DNA of 64,000 nucleotides from Leucobacter sp042726155 (GTDB taxonomy: Bacteria > Actinomycetota > Actinomycetes > Actinomycetales > Microbacteriaceae). Positions 9,492-18,053 of this stretch are shown in pieces. Numbering within the stretch: the first letter of the stretch is position 1; each line of letters opens with the position of its first letter. A program made the position numbers and the translations under genes. The DNA lies in assembly GCF_042726155.1 (NCBI RefSeq), contig NZ_JBHXHV010000004.1, positions 124,001 through 188,000 of the forward strand, given 5' to 3'. The notes below the pieces were generated by a model that worked only from the letters and a program-made list of their open reading frames with translations, was not told where the DNA came from and made no database searches.

Positions 9492-10490
9492 ATGCCGCGC
9501 CCGTTCAGTCCGCTCCCCGATAGCCTCGGCACCGTGTTTACCTCGGCCGAGGCTCGGGCCGCCGGCGTGCCGTCGCGGCGATTGCAGGCCCCCGATGTCG
9601 ACCTCGTGCTGCTCGGCGTCTATCGTCGACGATCAGCACTGCCCGAGGCCGAAGATGAACCGCCGCACCCTTCGGTTGCGTGGCGCGAGCGACAGCTCAA
9701 GAAGGCGCACGCAGCCGCTCCGTCGCTCGACACCAACTGCTGTTTCAGCCACACCACCGCAGCCGTGATTCTCGGGCTGCCTGTGCCCCATCGCCGCGAC
9801 GACGATCTCGACATCGCCTGTACCTCCGCGGCCAGCGCTCCTCGCACGCGAGGGGTTCGCGCACGGCAGTTGGCGGGCACCAACGTCCGCTACGGAATCG
9901 TGCGCGGTCTCCCGGTGCCCTCAGCACCAGATCTCTGGGCGATGCTCGGAGACGAACTGGCGCACCCCGACCTCGTGGCACTCGGCGACGCGGTGATTCA
10001 TCGGCCTCGGATTCCGGGCACCCAGCGGCTCGAACGAGCGCCCTTCGCCACCGCCGACGAACTCAGGGCGACGATCGCGAACGCACCGCGCGCGGGCACG
10101 TCAGCGCTGCACAATGCGGTTGATCTGCTCGTCACCGCGAGTGCCTCGGCACCGGCGAGCCACCTGCGGCTACTGCTCGCTACATGGGGACTGCCGCGGC
10201 CCTCGCTCGATTACGATGTGCGCCGCACGGGCGGCGCTTCCCGCTTCACCGGTGCCCTCCTCGGCGCGAGCGAGTTTGCCTACCCGCGGTACCGCGTGGC
10301 GATTGAATACGAGGGCCCGCTTCATCGCTCACTGGCGCGCCACTGGAGCCGCGACGAAGACCGGCACCACGCATACGAGGAAGCGGGCTGGCGCGTTATC
10401 CGCATCGCGGCGACGCTGCAATACACGCACCCGCACGAGCTACGGGCCCGCATCCTCTCGGCGCTTCGCCAACGGGGGTGGTCCCCATGA
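9492..10490 (+). CDS. DUF559 / Vsr-like endonuclease-domain hypothetical protein
   Basis: 332 residues from ATG 9492; the frame is open far upstream, but that part is antisense to the glycosyltransferase and the signal-peptide region of the modular protein. The N-terminal region has an AbiEi-like arrangement (FTSAEARAAGVPSRRLQ, then VLLGVYRRR) seen in actinobacterial DUF559 proteins. The C-terminus carries the Vsr/restriction-endonuclease-like core: VAIEYEGPLH, a spaced RDEDRHHAYEEAGWRVIRI, then a final helix. Such proteins are common in actinobacteria without assigned role; an antitoxin-like or nuclease function is only suggested. No partner toxin is adjacent. Confidence 0.7.
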   Translation: MPRPFSPLPDSLGTVFTSAEARAAGVPSRRLQAPDVDLVLLGVYRRRSALPEAEDEPPHPSVAWRERQLKKAHAAAPSLDTNCCFSHTTAAVILGLPVPHRRDDDLDIACTSAASAPRTRGVRARQLAGTNVRYGIVRGLPVPSAPDLWAMLGDELAHPDLVALGDAVIHRPRIPGTQRLERAPFATADELRATIANAPRAGTSALHNAVDLLVTASASAPASHLRLLLATWGLPRPSLDYDVRRTGGASRFTGALLGASEFAYPRYRVAIEYEGPLHRSLARHWSRDEDRHHAYEEAGWRVIRIAATLQYTHPHELRARILSALRQRGWSP

Positions 10491-10518
10491 GTTGAGGCCA
10501 CCCGCGCGGGCGGAGGTG

Positions 10519-11517
10519 TTAGTTCGCCGAGCGCTCCGCGCGGAGGCGCGAGATCTCGAAGAGCGAAACACTCGCCGCGATCCCCGCGTTCAGCGATTCG
10601 GTCGCAGACGAGATCGGGATCGAGACGACCGCGTCGCACGTTTCGGTGACGAGACGTGACAGGCCCTTGCCTTCGCTGCCGACGACGACGACGAGCGGGC
10701 GATCCGCGAGCTCGAGACCGGGGAGCGAGACGTCGCCGTCACCATCGAGACCCACGACGAAAACGCCCTGGCGCTTGAACTCCTTGAGCGTCTGCGTCAG
10801 GTTCGATGCCATCGCGACTGGGATGCGCGCCGCGGCACCGGCCGAAGTCTTCCACGCCGCCGAGTTGAGGCTCACCGATCGGCGCTGCGGCACGATCACA
10901 GCGTGGCCGCCGAACGCTGCGACCGAGCGAATGATCGCGCCCAGGTTGCGCGGGTCGGTCACACCGTCGAGCGCAACAAACAGCGGCGTCTCGCCGCGGT
11001 CGATGACCTCGTCGAGCACCTCCATCGGGTTCGCGTGCTCGAGCGGTGGCACCTTGAGCACAACGCCCTGGTGCACGGTGTCGCGCTCGACCATGCGATC
11101 CATCTCTGGGCGCATGATCTCAAGCACAGCGAGGCCGCGGTTCGTCGCGTTGCGCAGAATCTCACGCATCCGGTCGTCCATCTCAACGCGCGCTGCGATG
11201 TACAGCGTGGTCGCGGGAATCTTGGCGCGGAGCGCCTCAAGCACGGAGTTGCGGCCGGTGACCAGCTCGCTCTCGTCCTTTTTGTTGCGTCCACCGCGCT
11301 CTGCCGGCTTGCCGGTGCGCTCGGTGTAGCGAGCCTTCGCGGCGTCGTAGCGCTCGCGCGACTTCTTTTCTTTGTACTTGGCGTGGTATTCGCGATCTTC
11401 GGCGCGCGGCGTCGGGCCACGGCCCTCGAGCGCCTGGCGCCCCTGACCACCGGATCCGACGGCCTTGCCCCGACCCTTCTTGCGTACGGCGCCAGTGCGG
11501 CTCTTCTTATTCGTCAT
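10519..11517 (-). CDS. rlmB: 23S rRNA 2'-O-methyltransferase, RlmB/TrmH family
   Basis: 332 residues. A basic, Lys/Arg/Gly-rich extension of about 85 residues precedes the SpoU substrate-binding domain (TGRNSVLEALRAKIP). The knotted SPOUT methyltransferase domain shows its three motifs: NLGAIIRSVAAFGG, VVGSEGKGLSRL and SIPISSATESLNAG. Methylates the 2'-O of a guanosine in the 23S rRNA peptidyltransferase region using SAM (G2251 in E. coli numbering, by family). Its start overlaps the cysS stop by 4 bases, so the two are co-transcribed, as in other actinobacteria. Confidence 0.9.
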   Translation of the reverse strand: MTNKKSRTGAVRKKGRGKAVGSGGQGRQALEGRGPTPRAEDREYHAKYKEKKSRERYDAAKARYTERTGKPAERGGRNKKDESELVTGRNSVLEALRAKIPATTLYIAARVEMDDRMREILRNATNRGLAVLEIMRPEMDRMVERDTVHQGVVLKVPPLEHANPMEVLDEVIDRGETPLFVALDGVTDPRNLGAIIRSVAAFGGHAVIVPQRRSVSLNSAAWKTSAGAAARIPVAMASNLTQTLKEFKRQGVFVVGLDGDGDVSLPGLELADRPLVVVVGSEGKGLSRLVTETCDAVVSIPISSATESLNAGIAASVSLFEISRLRAERSAN

Positions 11518-12962
11518 GTCAGGCTCCAGCGGGGTCCGTTCGGGGTGTCTTCGAGCGCGATGCCGGCTGTCAGCAGCCGGTCGCGGATCGCGTCGCTCGT
11601 AGCGAAGTCTTTGTCAGCACGCGCTTGGGTGCGCTGCGTGAGAAGGTCGTCGACCAGGGTGCCGAGTGCGGTCTCGGCGGCTCCCGTGTCTCTGCCAGTG
11701 GCGGCCCACTGCGGGGCACCCGGGTTCAGGCCGAGCACGTCAAGCATCAAGGATACCTCAGCGTAGACGCGAGCCGTCTCGAACTCGTCCGCGCCCGTAT
11801 CGAGCAGCGTATTGCCCTCGCGAACGGCACCGTGCAACACGGCGAGCGCCTGCGGGATCGCGAAGTCGTCGTACATCGCGGCGACGAAGGCGGCCGGCAT
11901 TTGCTGCAGGCGTTCAGCGATGTCGTACGAGATCATCGCCGGGATGGCGCGCTCGTGTGCCCGATCGAGGAATCCCTCGATTCGGGAAAATGCGGCCTCA
12001 GCCTCGGCAAGCGAGGTCTCCGAGAACTCAAGCACCGAGCGGTAGTGGGCCGACCCCAAGAAGTAGCGCAGCACGATGGGCCGCGCCTGCGCGAGCAGAT
12101 CTTGGGCGTAGAGCGAATTGCCGAGCGACTTCGACATCTTCTGCCCGCCGGTGTTCACGAGCCCATTGTGAATCCAGTGCCGGGCGAAAGGGTGACCGGC
12201 CGCCTGCGACTGGGCGAGCTCGTTCTCGTGATGCGGAAAGCGCAGGTCGAGCCCGCCGCCGTGAATGTCGAATTCTTCGCCGAGGTACCTGGTAGCCATC
12301 GCGGAGCACTCGATGTGCCAGCCGGGGCGACCGAGACCCCACGGCGAGGGCCACGCGGCGGTGATCGGCTCGCCCTCGCGATGCGCCTTCCAGAGCGCGA
12401 AGTCGCGGGGATCACGTTTGCCGACAGGCTCTGAGTCGGCAGCGTCTTCCATCTGGTCGCGCTGCTGCCGGGTCAGGGCGCCGTATTCCGGCCAGCTGCC
12501 CGTGTCGAAGTAGACGCTCGCCGAGCCGTCGGCCGCGACGTAGGCGTGACCGCGCTGGATCAGCAGTTCGATGAGCTCAACCATCTCGCGGATGTTGGCG
12601 GTGGCACGCGGCTCATAGCTCGGTGCCAGCACCCCGATCGCGTCGTACGTGGCCGAGAAGACGCGCTCGACTCGGTACGCGAGCGCCCACCACTCCTCGT
12701 CGGATCCGTTGCCCTGGGCGATGCGCGCGTTGTCGAGAATCTTGTCGTCGATGTCGGTCACGTTGCGAATCAGGGTCACGCTGTGCCCCGTCGCCTCGAA
12801 CCAGCTGCGCATCTGGTCGTACACAAGCGCGCTCCGCAGGTGACCAATATGGGGTGCCGACTGCACGGTGGGGCCGCAAATGTAGAGCCCAACCTTGCCG
12901 GGTCGCAGTGGCTGAAAGTCGACGACCGCTTGCGCGCGCGTGTCGTAGATGCGTTGATTCAC
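11514..12962 (-). CDS. cysS: Cysteinyl-tRNA synthetase
   Basis: 482 residues from GTG 12962. An earlier in-frame GTG at 12989 exists, but the TAGGCT box at 12970-12975 lies between the two, so the shorter form is favoured. Class I synthetase: CGPTVQSAPHIGHLRS contains the HIGH motif and a zinc-binding Cys, GWHIECSAM supplies further zinc ligands, and GQKMSKSLGN is the KMSKS loop. Charges tRNA-Cys in the cytoplasm. Followed immediately by rlmB. Confidence 0.93.
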   Translation of the reverse strand: MNQRIYDTRAQAVVDFQPLRPGKVGLYICGPTVQSAPHIGHLRSALVYDQMRSWFEATGHSVTLIRNVTDIDDKILDNARIAQGNGSDEEWWALAYRVERVFSATYDAIGVLAPSYEPRATANIREMVELIELLIQRGHAYVAADGSASVYFDTGSWPEYGALTRQQRDQMEDAADSEPVGKRDPRDFALWKAHREGEPITAAWPSPWGLGRPGWHIECSAMATRYLGEEFDIHGGGLDLRFPHHENELAQSQAAGHPFARHWIHNGLVNTGGQKMSKSLGNSLYAQDLLAQARPIVLRYFLGSAHYRSVLEFSETSLAEAEAAFSRIEGFLDRAHERAIPAMISYDIAERLQQMPAAFVAAMYDDFAIPQALAVLHGAVREGNTLLDTGADEFETARVYAEVSLMLDVLGLNPGAPQWAATGRDTGAAETALGTLVDDLLTQRTQARADKDFATSDAIRDRLLTAGIALEDTPNGPRWSLT

Positions 12963-12969
12963 GGGTATC

Positions 12970-12975
12970 AGCCTA
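12970..12975 (-). promoter_or_regulatory. Candidate -10 box of a leaderless cysS transcript
   Basis: TAGGCT on the minus strand, 7 bases before GTG 12962. Spacing fits a transcript that begins at the start codon. It also helps decide the cysS start. Confidence 0.4.
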
Positions 12976-12992
12976 CCGTCGAGACACACGAA

Positions 12993-13027
12993 CGCGCCCC
13001 GTCAGGCCTGAAGCCGGACGGGGCGCG
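12993..13027 (-). terminator. Rho-independent-type hairpin downstream of phoU
   Basis: Perfect 11-bp stem (CGCGCCCCGTC at 12993-13003 pairs with GACGGGGCGCG at 13017-13027) with a 13-base loop. It lies after the phoU stop and before the cysS start, so it should separate the two minus-strand units. No strong T-tract. Confidence 0.6.
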
Positions 13028-13087
13028 CAGGAGTAAACGAGCGAGCGGCTCGGTCACACAGTGTGCTCAATCAGTGTCTGCAGCAGT

Positions 13088-13729
13088 TCAGTCGAGCGAG
13101 CCACTGATGAAGTACTGGATCTGGCGGGCGATGCTCACCGCGTGGTCGCCAAAGCGCTCGTGGTAGCGGCTCGCAAGCGTCGAATCGACGACATTCGCCG
13201 GTGTCTCGGCGAGATTGTCGCTGAGCACCTTCTCGAAGACCTTGGCGTGCAACTCGTCGAGGTCCTCGTCGAGGTCACGCACCTCGCCGATGATGCGGGG
13301 CTCCTGCGTGCGCAACAGTTCAACGATCTTCTTCGCCATCTGCACATCGAGCGCGCCCATCCGGGCAAACGTCTGGGTGAGACCAGCCGGAATCGCGCTC
13401 TCGGGGTAGCGGTAGCGGGCGAGCTGGGCGATGTGCTGCGCCAGGTCAGCCATGCGCTCAAGCGACGCGCTCATGCGCAGCGATCCGACCATGAGACGCA
13501 GGTCAGAGGCGACCGGCTGCTGCCTGGCCAAGATGTCGATCGTCAGCTGATCCAGCTCAGCGGCCTGAATCTCGATCTCTTCGACCCGGTCGATGACCTT
13601 CTCGGCAATCGATACGTCGGAGCTGCCGAAAGCCGTCGTCGCCTCGGTAATGGCCAGCTCGACCAACTCGGCGATCTTAACCAGGCGATCCTGCACATCG
13701 CGTAGCGACTGCTGAAAGACCTCACGCAT
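13088..13729 (-). CDS. phoU: Phosphate signalling protein PhoU
   Basis: 213 residues from ATG 13729, which has an excellent GAGGAAA ribosome-binding site; the open frame upstream lacks homology. Two PhoU three-helix repeats, each with the acidic metal-binding type motif: MREVFQQSLRDVQDRL at the start, ERMADLAQHI near residue 95 and ERFGDHAVSIARQI near the C-terminus. PhoU represses the Pho two-component system when phosphate is ample and modulates Pst transport. Divergent from senX3-regX3, with a PHO-box-like repeat array in the shared intergenic region. Confidence 0.92.
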   Translation of the reverse strand: MREVFQQSLRDVQDRLVKIAELVELAITEATTAFGSSDVSIAEKVIDRVEEIEIQAAELDQLTIDILARQQPVASDLRLMVGSLRMSASLERMADLAQHIAQLARYRYPESAIPAGLTQTFARMGALDVQMAKKIVELLRTQEPRIIGEVRDLDEDLDELHAKVFEKVLSDNLAETPANVVDSTLASRYHERFGDHAVSIARQIQYFISGSLD

Positions 13730-13784
13730 GGGGTTTCCTCTCTGTATGCGCAGACGCGCAACCTCAACCAGTTTGAGCTGAACC

Positions 13785-13824
13785 AGTGAACCACGGCGCA
13801 CCAGCAGGTAAACAACAGCTGAAC
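13785..13824. promoter_or_regulatory. PHO-box-like direct repeat array (candidate RegX3/PhoP site)
   Basis: Read on the minus strand, four heptamers recur at exact 11-base spacing: GTTCAGC (13824-13818), GTTTACC (13813-13807), GGTGCGC (13802-13796) and GTTCACT (13791-13785). Three match the actinobacterial PHO consensus GTTCACC at 6 of 7 positions; the third unit is poor. It sits between divergent phoU and senX3, so it could serve both promoters. Confidence 0.55.
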
Positions 13825-13852
13825 TCTGGGGTCCCGAGTGATGGCCCGCCCC

Positions 13853-13858
13853 TACGAT
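13853..13858 (+). promoter_or_regulatory. Candidate -10 box of leaderless senX3-regX3 transcript
   Basis: TACGAT ends 7 bases before ATG 13866. If real, transcription starts at about 13866 and the in-frame ATG at 13857 is not transcribed. The PHO-like array ends 28 bases upstream, suiting an activator. Confidence 0.35.
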
Positions 13859-13865
13859 GAGAGAC

Positions 13866-15119
13866 ATGGACCCGACCCTGCTCGTACTCGCGGCGACAGC
13901 ACTCGGCGTACTCATCGGCGTGGGCACCACCCTAGCAATCGCGGGCGCCCGAGCAGCGGGCGTGCGTCGCTCGAAAGAGATGCGACCGGAGCTGCCCGAA
14001 GTCGCGACGGCGATTCTTGACGAGGTCGACACGTTCGCGGTCGTGCTCGACTCATCGCTCGCCCCGGTCTACGTGAATCCAGTTGCGAGGCAAGAACGCC
14101 ACCTGAGCGACGACGAGCTGCAAGACCGCGATTTTCTCGCGCGCGTGCGCCGAGTGATGTCGTCGGGCATCCCTGACACTCACGACCCTGATCCCGCCGA
14201 TCCGGCCGACACCGTCCGCATCCACATCATGCGTCTGCAGCAGCGCTTCGTCGTGATCCTCGCGGAAGACCTGGGCGAGGAGCAGCGGGTCAACGCGATG
14301 CGCCGCGACTTCATCGCGAACGTGAGCCACGAGCTGAAGACACCGATCGCGGCGATCGGCCTGCTCTCCGAGGCCGTACAAGAGGCCGCAGACGAGCCCG
14401 CACTCGTGCGCGATTTTGCCAAAAGCCTCGTAAAAGAATCGCGGCGCCTCGGCGAACTCTCCCGCGACATCATTCAGCTCTCCGAGGCGCAGTCGACCCT
14501 ACGGCCGGAGGATCGCGAATCCGTATCCCTCCGCGACCTTGTGCGCGCCGAGGTCGAGAATCACCGAGCCTTCGCAGAGCAGCACCGCGTCGAACTCGTC
14601 GTCACCGCGGACGACGCTAAGGACCGCGATGCGGTGATCCTCGGCCGCCCCGCGTCGCTCAGTTCTGCGGTCGCGAACCTTCTCAGCAATGCGATTCGGC
14701 ACTCGCCAGACGGCGGGCGCGTGGGCGTCGGCATGGAGCGCGAGAAGAACCGGTTTGTCGTGACCGTGACAGATCAGGGCGAGGGTATTCAGCCCGAGCA
14801 CCTCCCCCGCATCTTCGAGCGGTTCTATCGCGTCGACGGCGCTCGCACACGCGTCGACGGCGGCACCGGGCTCGGGCTCAGTATCGCCAGGCACACCATG
14901 CGCGCCCACGGCGGCGACGTTGACGTGTGGTCACAGCCCGGTGTGGGCTCGAGCTTCACACTCACGTTCCCGCTGCATCTCACCAATGATCAATCGAAGA
15001 GTGCAAAGCGCGTGAAGAAGGCGAAGCGCGCTGTGAAAACCGCGGTGCGCGCAAATCAGACCGCTCGCTCGCTCGCTCCGGCGCCGACGGAGTCAGACCA
15101 TCAGAAGGGACCCCAGTAG
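13866..15119 (+). CDS. senX3: Sensor histidine kinase SenX3
   Basis: 417 residues from ATG 13866 (ATG 13857 would add three). An N-terminal transmembrane helix (LLVLAATALGVLIGVGTTLAI) is followed by a PAS-like sensor region, the HisKA dimerisation helix with the phosphorylated His in FIANVSHELKTPIAAIG, and an HATPase domain with N box NLLSNAIRHS, G1 DQGEGI and G2 GGTGLGLSI. Partner of RegX3 in phosphate-starvation sensing. A Lys-rich C-terminal tail. The stop overlaps the regX3 start by one base (TAGTG), so the genes are translationally linked. Confidence 0.9.
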   Translation: MDPTLLVLAATALGVLIGVGTTLAIAGARAAGVRRSKEMRPELPEVATAILDEVDTFAVVLDSSLAPVYVNPVARQERHLSDDELQDRDFLARVRRVMSSGIPDTHDPDPADPADTVRIHIMRLQQRFVVILAEDLGEEQRVNAMRRDFIANVSHELKTPIAAIGLLSEAVQEAADEPALVRDFAKSLVKESRRLGELSRDIIQLSEAQSTLRPEDRESVSLRDLVRAEVENHRAFAEQHRVELVVTADDAKDRDAVILGRPASLSSAVANLLSNAIRHSPDGGRVGVGMEREKNRFVVTVTDQGEGIQPEHLPRIFERFYRVDGARTRVDGGTGLGLSIARHTMRAHGGDVDVWSQPGVGSSFTLTFPLHLTNDQSKSAKRVKKAKRAVKTAVRANQTARSLAPAPTESDHQKGPQ

Positions 15120-15814
15120 TGGCTCAGCACATTCTGCTCGTCGAAGACGAGGAATCAATATCCCGGCCGCTGTCGTTCCTGCTCGAGCGCGAGGGATACC
15201 GCGTGACCGTGTCCGACGACGGAGCAGAGGCAGTGACCACGTTCGCCGCCGCACAGCCCGATCTGGTGCTGCTCGACCTCATGCTGCCGAGCCTCCCTGG
15301 CACGGAGGTGTGCCGCGCGATCCGGCAAACCTCGCAGGTGCCGGTGATCATGCTCACCGCGAAAGACAGCGAAATCGACATCGTCGTTGGGCTCGAGCTG
15401 GGCGCCGACGACTACATCACGAAGCCGTACTCGACGCGCGAACTGCTCGCGCGCGTGCGCGCGGCGCTGCGCCGCTCGGGCGCAACCGAAGAGGAACGCG
15501 TCGACGACTTCGACGCACTCGTACTTGATGAGTCCGGGATCCGCCTCGACTCCGAGCGCCACTCGGTCTCCGTGCGCGGCGAAGAGATCGCGATGCCGCT
15601 GCGCGAGTTCGAGCTGCTCGAGATGCTGATGCGGCACGCCGGGCGGGTGCTCACCCGCGGGCAGCTGATCGACCGCGTCTGGGGCAGCAATTACTACGGC
15701 GACACAAAAACTCTCGACGTGCACATCAAGCGCATCCGTGCGCGCATCGAAGAGCAGCCGTCGAAGCCGAAGCTCATCTCGACCGTGCGCGGGGTCGGCT
15801 ACCGTTTCGGGTAG
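15119..15814 (+). CDS. regX3: Response regulator RegX3 (OmpR/PhoB family)
   Basis: 231 residues from a GTG start. The receiver domain has the acidic pocket (LLVEDEESI), the phospho-accepting Asp in LVLLDLMLPS near residue 53, Thr in MLTAKD and Lys in TKPYST. The C-terminal winged helix DNA-binding domain follows (LREFELLEMLMRHAGRVLTRGQLIDRVWG, then TLDVHIKRIRARIE and TVRGVGYRFG). Phosphorylated by SenX3, it activates phosphate-starvation genes by binding PHO-type direct repeats such as those seen at 13785-13824. Confidence 0.93.
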   Translation: MAQHILLVEDEESISRPLSFLLEREGYRVTVSDDGAEAVTTFAAAQPDLVLLDLMLPSLPGTEVCRAIRQTSQVPVIMLTAKDSEIDIVVGLELGADDYITKPYSTRELLARVRAALRRSGATEEERVDDFDALVLDESGIRLDSERHSVSVRGEEIAMPLREFELLEMLMRHAGRVLTRGQLIDRVWGSNYYGDTKTLDVHIKRIRARIEEQPSKPKLISTVRGVGYRFG

Positions 15815-15830
15815 CGGCGCCGGTGGCGGC

Positions 15831-15866
15831 AGCGGCACCAGCGGCACCGGCGGCACCGGCGGCACC
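15831..15866. repeat. Short 9-bp tandem repeat after regX3
   Basis: Four consecutive copies of RGCGGCACC (AGCGGCACC twice, then GGCGGCACC twice), just after the regX3 stop codon. Non-coding; perhaps a slippage-prone microsatellite. Confidence 0.6.
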
Positions 15867-15880
15867 CCGCTTGAAACAAC

Positions 15881-15915
15881 GAAACCCCCGCGATCCTCAG
15901 GGATGCGGGGGTTTC
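15881..15915. terminator. Bidirectional terminator hairpin between regX3 and the lipoprotein gene
   Basis: GAAACCCCCGCGATCC (15881-15896) pairs with GGATGCGGGGGTTTC (15901-15915), 15 bp with one bulged G and a TCAG loop. It lies between two convergent genes and has T- and A-rich ends on opposite sides, so it can serve both strands. Confidence 0.8.
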
Positions 15916-15943
15916 GTGCGAGTGAGTCGCGAGCGGCCGGAAC

Positions 15944-16555
15944 CTACTCGGCTGCGGCCTCTTCTTCAGCCTTCGTGACGTCATCACCGATCTTCGACTG
16001 ATCAGCGGTTTCGTCAGCCTCTGTGATCTTGTCGCCCAGCGTGCTGTCGCCCTTGCTCGAGCTCGAGCTGAAGTTTGCGGGAAGCACATAACGCTCGTAT
16101 TCCTTGAGCGTGCCATCGAGAACGGGCACCTTGTACGACACTTCAGAGGCCCCGGGAAGCTGGAAGTAGGCCTCGATCGTCGAGCCGACCGCGAGACCGT
16201 CGAGCGAGACGAGCACCGGCTTCTCGTCACCCTCCGGGTAGCCGAAGAGCGTGTTGCCGGTGGGCAGCGTGAAATCGGCGCTGGCCTCCTGGCTCTCAGT
16301 GCCGGTGAAGGTGATCGTCAGATCCTGCGGACCACCCGAGCGGTTCGCGGCGCCGAAGACGACGTTGAAGTTCTCACCCGACTCATCAGCGACGAGCATG
16401 ATGTTGCGCACGTCAATATCGCCGACGTTGACGTTGACGCCATCGCTCGGTGCGTATGGAATCAGTGTGGCCTGGGGAGCGATGAGGCTGCAGCCGGTCG
16501 CGCCGAGCGCGATGGCCGCCGCAACTGCGACGGTCGAGGCGATCCGAATCTTCAA
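15944..16555 (-). CDS. Putative lipoprotein of unknown function
   Basis: 203 residues. A lipoprotein signal peptide (MKIRIASTVAVAAAIALGATGC) has Cys 22 in a lipobox-like GATGC context. The mature part has one beta-rich domain about 35-160 (VNVNVGDIDVRNIML, then NVVFGAANRSG and LTITFTG) resembling small exported actinobacterial lipoproteins with an Ig-like fold. The tail is acidic, rich in Asp, Glu and Ala. Exported and lipid-anchored on the outer face of the membrane. Function not recognised. Convergent with regX3; divergent from carD. Confidence 0.75.
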   Translation of the reverse strand: MKIRIASTVAVAAAIALGATGCSLIAPQATLIPYAPSDGVNVNVGDIDVRNIMLVADESGENFNVVFGAANRSGGPQDLTITFTGTESQEASADFTLPTGNTLFGYPEGDEKPVLVSLDGLAVGSTIEAYFQLPGASEVSYKVPVLDGTLKEYERYVLPANFSSSSSKGDSTLGDKITEADETADQSKIGDDVTKAEEEAAAE

Positions 16556-16687
16556 GGTGGTCCTCCGAGCCGTGGGTCGATCCGCGAAGTGCGCGCCGCC
16601 AAAAACGCGAACGCACAGTTGGGATTATCTTATCGGCGGCACCGGCGAGCTGCAGCTTAGGGTCGCCTAACTTGGCGGGTTTCGCTG

Positions 16688-16696
16688 TGATATTCT
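16688..16696 (+). promoter_or_regulatory. Extended -10 promoter of carD
   Basis: TGATATTCT matches an extended -10 (TGN followed by TATTCT). The AAGGAG ribosome-binding site and the ATG at 16725 follow. No good -35 at usual spacing, as expected for an extended -10 element. Confidence 0.4.
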
Positions 16697-16724
16697 GGGG
16701 TCAGAATTGTGAAGGAGCAACGCG

Positions 16725-17270
16725 ATGCAATTTGAGGTCGGTGAGACCGTCGTCTATCCACACCACGGTGCGGCGAAAATCATCGCGGTGAAGCAGCGTA
16801 CGCTCGGCGGACGCGAGCAGACGTTCCTCACGCTGCAGGTCGACGAAGACGATCTCACGATCGAAGTGCCCGCTGAAAACTGCGAGCTGGTCGGCGTGCG
16901 CGATGTTATCGATAGCGCAGGACTTGCCGAGGTGCTCATGGTATTGCGCTCGCCCGGCGAAGACGAGCACTCGCTGTGGTCACGCCGATACAAGGCGAAC
17001 ATCGAAAAACTTGCCACGGGCGACGTCATCAAGGTCGCGGAGGTTGTGCGAGACCTGTGGCGACGCGATCGCCACATTCGCACACTTTCGAACGGCGAGA
17101 AGCGCATCCTGACAAAAGCGCGCCAGATCCTCGTGTCGGAGGTCGCGCTCGCGCAACGCACGGACGAGGCGGCCGCCGATTCCCTGGTCGAGGAGGCGCT
17201 CGCGTCGTACGCTGCGCCGGATCCAGCATCGCCGATCCTGACCGATGCTGCCCGCGACGCCGCCGGGTAG
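16725..17270 (+). CDS. carD: CarD family RNA polymerase-binding transcription factor
   Basis: 181 residues with a strong AAGGAG site. The N-terminal Tudor-like RNA-polymerase-interaction domain (FEVGETVVYPHHGAAKI, then EQTFLTLQV) is followed by the helical DNA-binding domain, with the conserved Trp in SLWSRRYKANIEKL that wedges into the upstream edge of the transcription bubble, and KVAEVVRDLWRRD. CarD stabilises open promoter complexes, mainly at rRNA promoters. It heads the carD-ispD-ispF unit, a conserved actinobacterial order. The last 25 residues are Ala/Asp-rich. Confidence 0.95.
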   Translation: MQFEVGETVVYPHHGAAKIIAVKQRTLGGREQTFLTLQVDEDDLTIEVPAENCELVGVRDVIDSAGLAEVLMVLRSPGEDEHSLWSRRYKANIEKLATGDVIKVAEVVRDLWRRDRHIRTLSNGEKRILTKARQILVSEVALAQRTDEAAADSLVEEALASYAAPDPASPILTDAARDAAG

Positions 17271-17279
17271 CATCGGCGC

Positions 17280-18053
17280 ATGAGCAACTCAGCCTTCGTC
17301 ACCGAGTCAGACGGCGCAGCCCCCCACCCGCTCGCAACGCTCGGGGTGATACTCGTCGGCGCCGGCCGCGGGGAGCGCCTCGGCGCGGCCATGCCGAAAG
17401 CGTTCTTCGAACTCCACGGGCGGCCACTCATCGAGTTCGGCATTGGGGTCGTCACCTCGCTCCCCCACGCGGGTCACCTGGTCGTCGTGGTTCCCGAGTC
17501 GCGGGCGGCGCAAACGCTGGAGCTGGTTGAGCAGGTACTTCCGGATCGCTCGCGGTGGGAGGTTTCCGTCGTGCCCGGGGGGCGTGAACGGCACGAATCA
17601 GTGCGCTTCGGCCTCGACGCGCTGCCCGACTCGATCGACACCGTACTCGTGCACGATGCCGCGCGCCCTTTTACGACCGCTGCGCAGTTCGAGCGGGTGA
17701 TCGCAGAAGTACGACGCACCGGCGATGGCGCAGTGCCCGCACTTCGGGTGGTCGACACGCTCAAACGCGTCGACGCGGACGGTCTCATCCACGAAACGGT
17801 GGCTCGCGAGGCGCTCGTCGGCGTCCAGACTCCGCAGGGATTCGCGCGCGAGGTGCTCGCGGCTGCCTACGCCGATGCCGAGTTGCAGCTGGACACGCCA
17901 ACCGATGACGCCGAGGTTGTGCAGCGGGGCGGCGGGCGCGTACGCACCGTGCCGGGCGAGCTGCGGGCGCACAAGCTGACGACGCCCGACGACATCGCGA
18001 TCCTCGAACACTTCTTGGCCGCGAACGTCGCCGGTCTGGAGTCCGAGCAGTGA
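17280..18053 (+). CDS. ispD: 2-C-methyl-D-erythritol 4-phosphate cytidylyltransferase
   Basis: 257 residues. Third enzyme of the MEP isoprenoid pathway: MEP plus CTP gives CDP-methylerythritol. Nucleotidyltransferase signatures are visible: VGAGRGERLGAAMPKAF (glycine-rich CTP loop with Lys), VVPGGRERHESVRFGL, VLVHDAARPF, and TPQGFAREVL near residue 185. Begins 9 bases after carD and overlaps ispF by 4 bases, so it is co-transcribed with both. Confidence 0.95.
   Translation: MSNSAFVTESDGAAPHPLATLGVILVGAGRGERLGAAMPKAFFELHGRPLIEFGIGVVTSLPHAGHLVVVVPESRAAQTLELVEQVLPDRSRWEVSVVPGGRERHESVRFGLDALPDSIDTVLVHDAARPFTTAAQFERVIAEVRRTGDGAVPALRVVDTLKRVDADGLIHETVAREALVGVQTPQGFAREVLAAAYADAELQLDTPTDDAEVVQRGGGRVRTVPGELRAHKLTTPDDIAILEHFLAANVAGLESEQ

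Noticed and set aside
15831..15866. regX3 readthrough giving a Gly/Ser/Thr-rich tail
   Set aside because: The stop codon at 15812-15814 directly follows the conserved GYRFG end, and the 9-bp repeats beyond it match no RegX3 extension.
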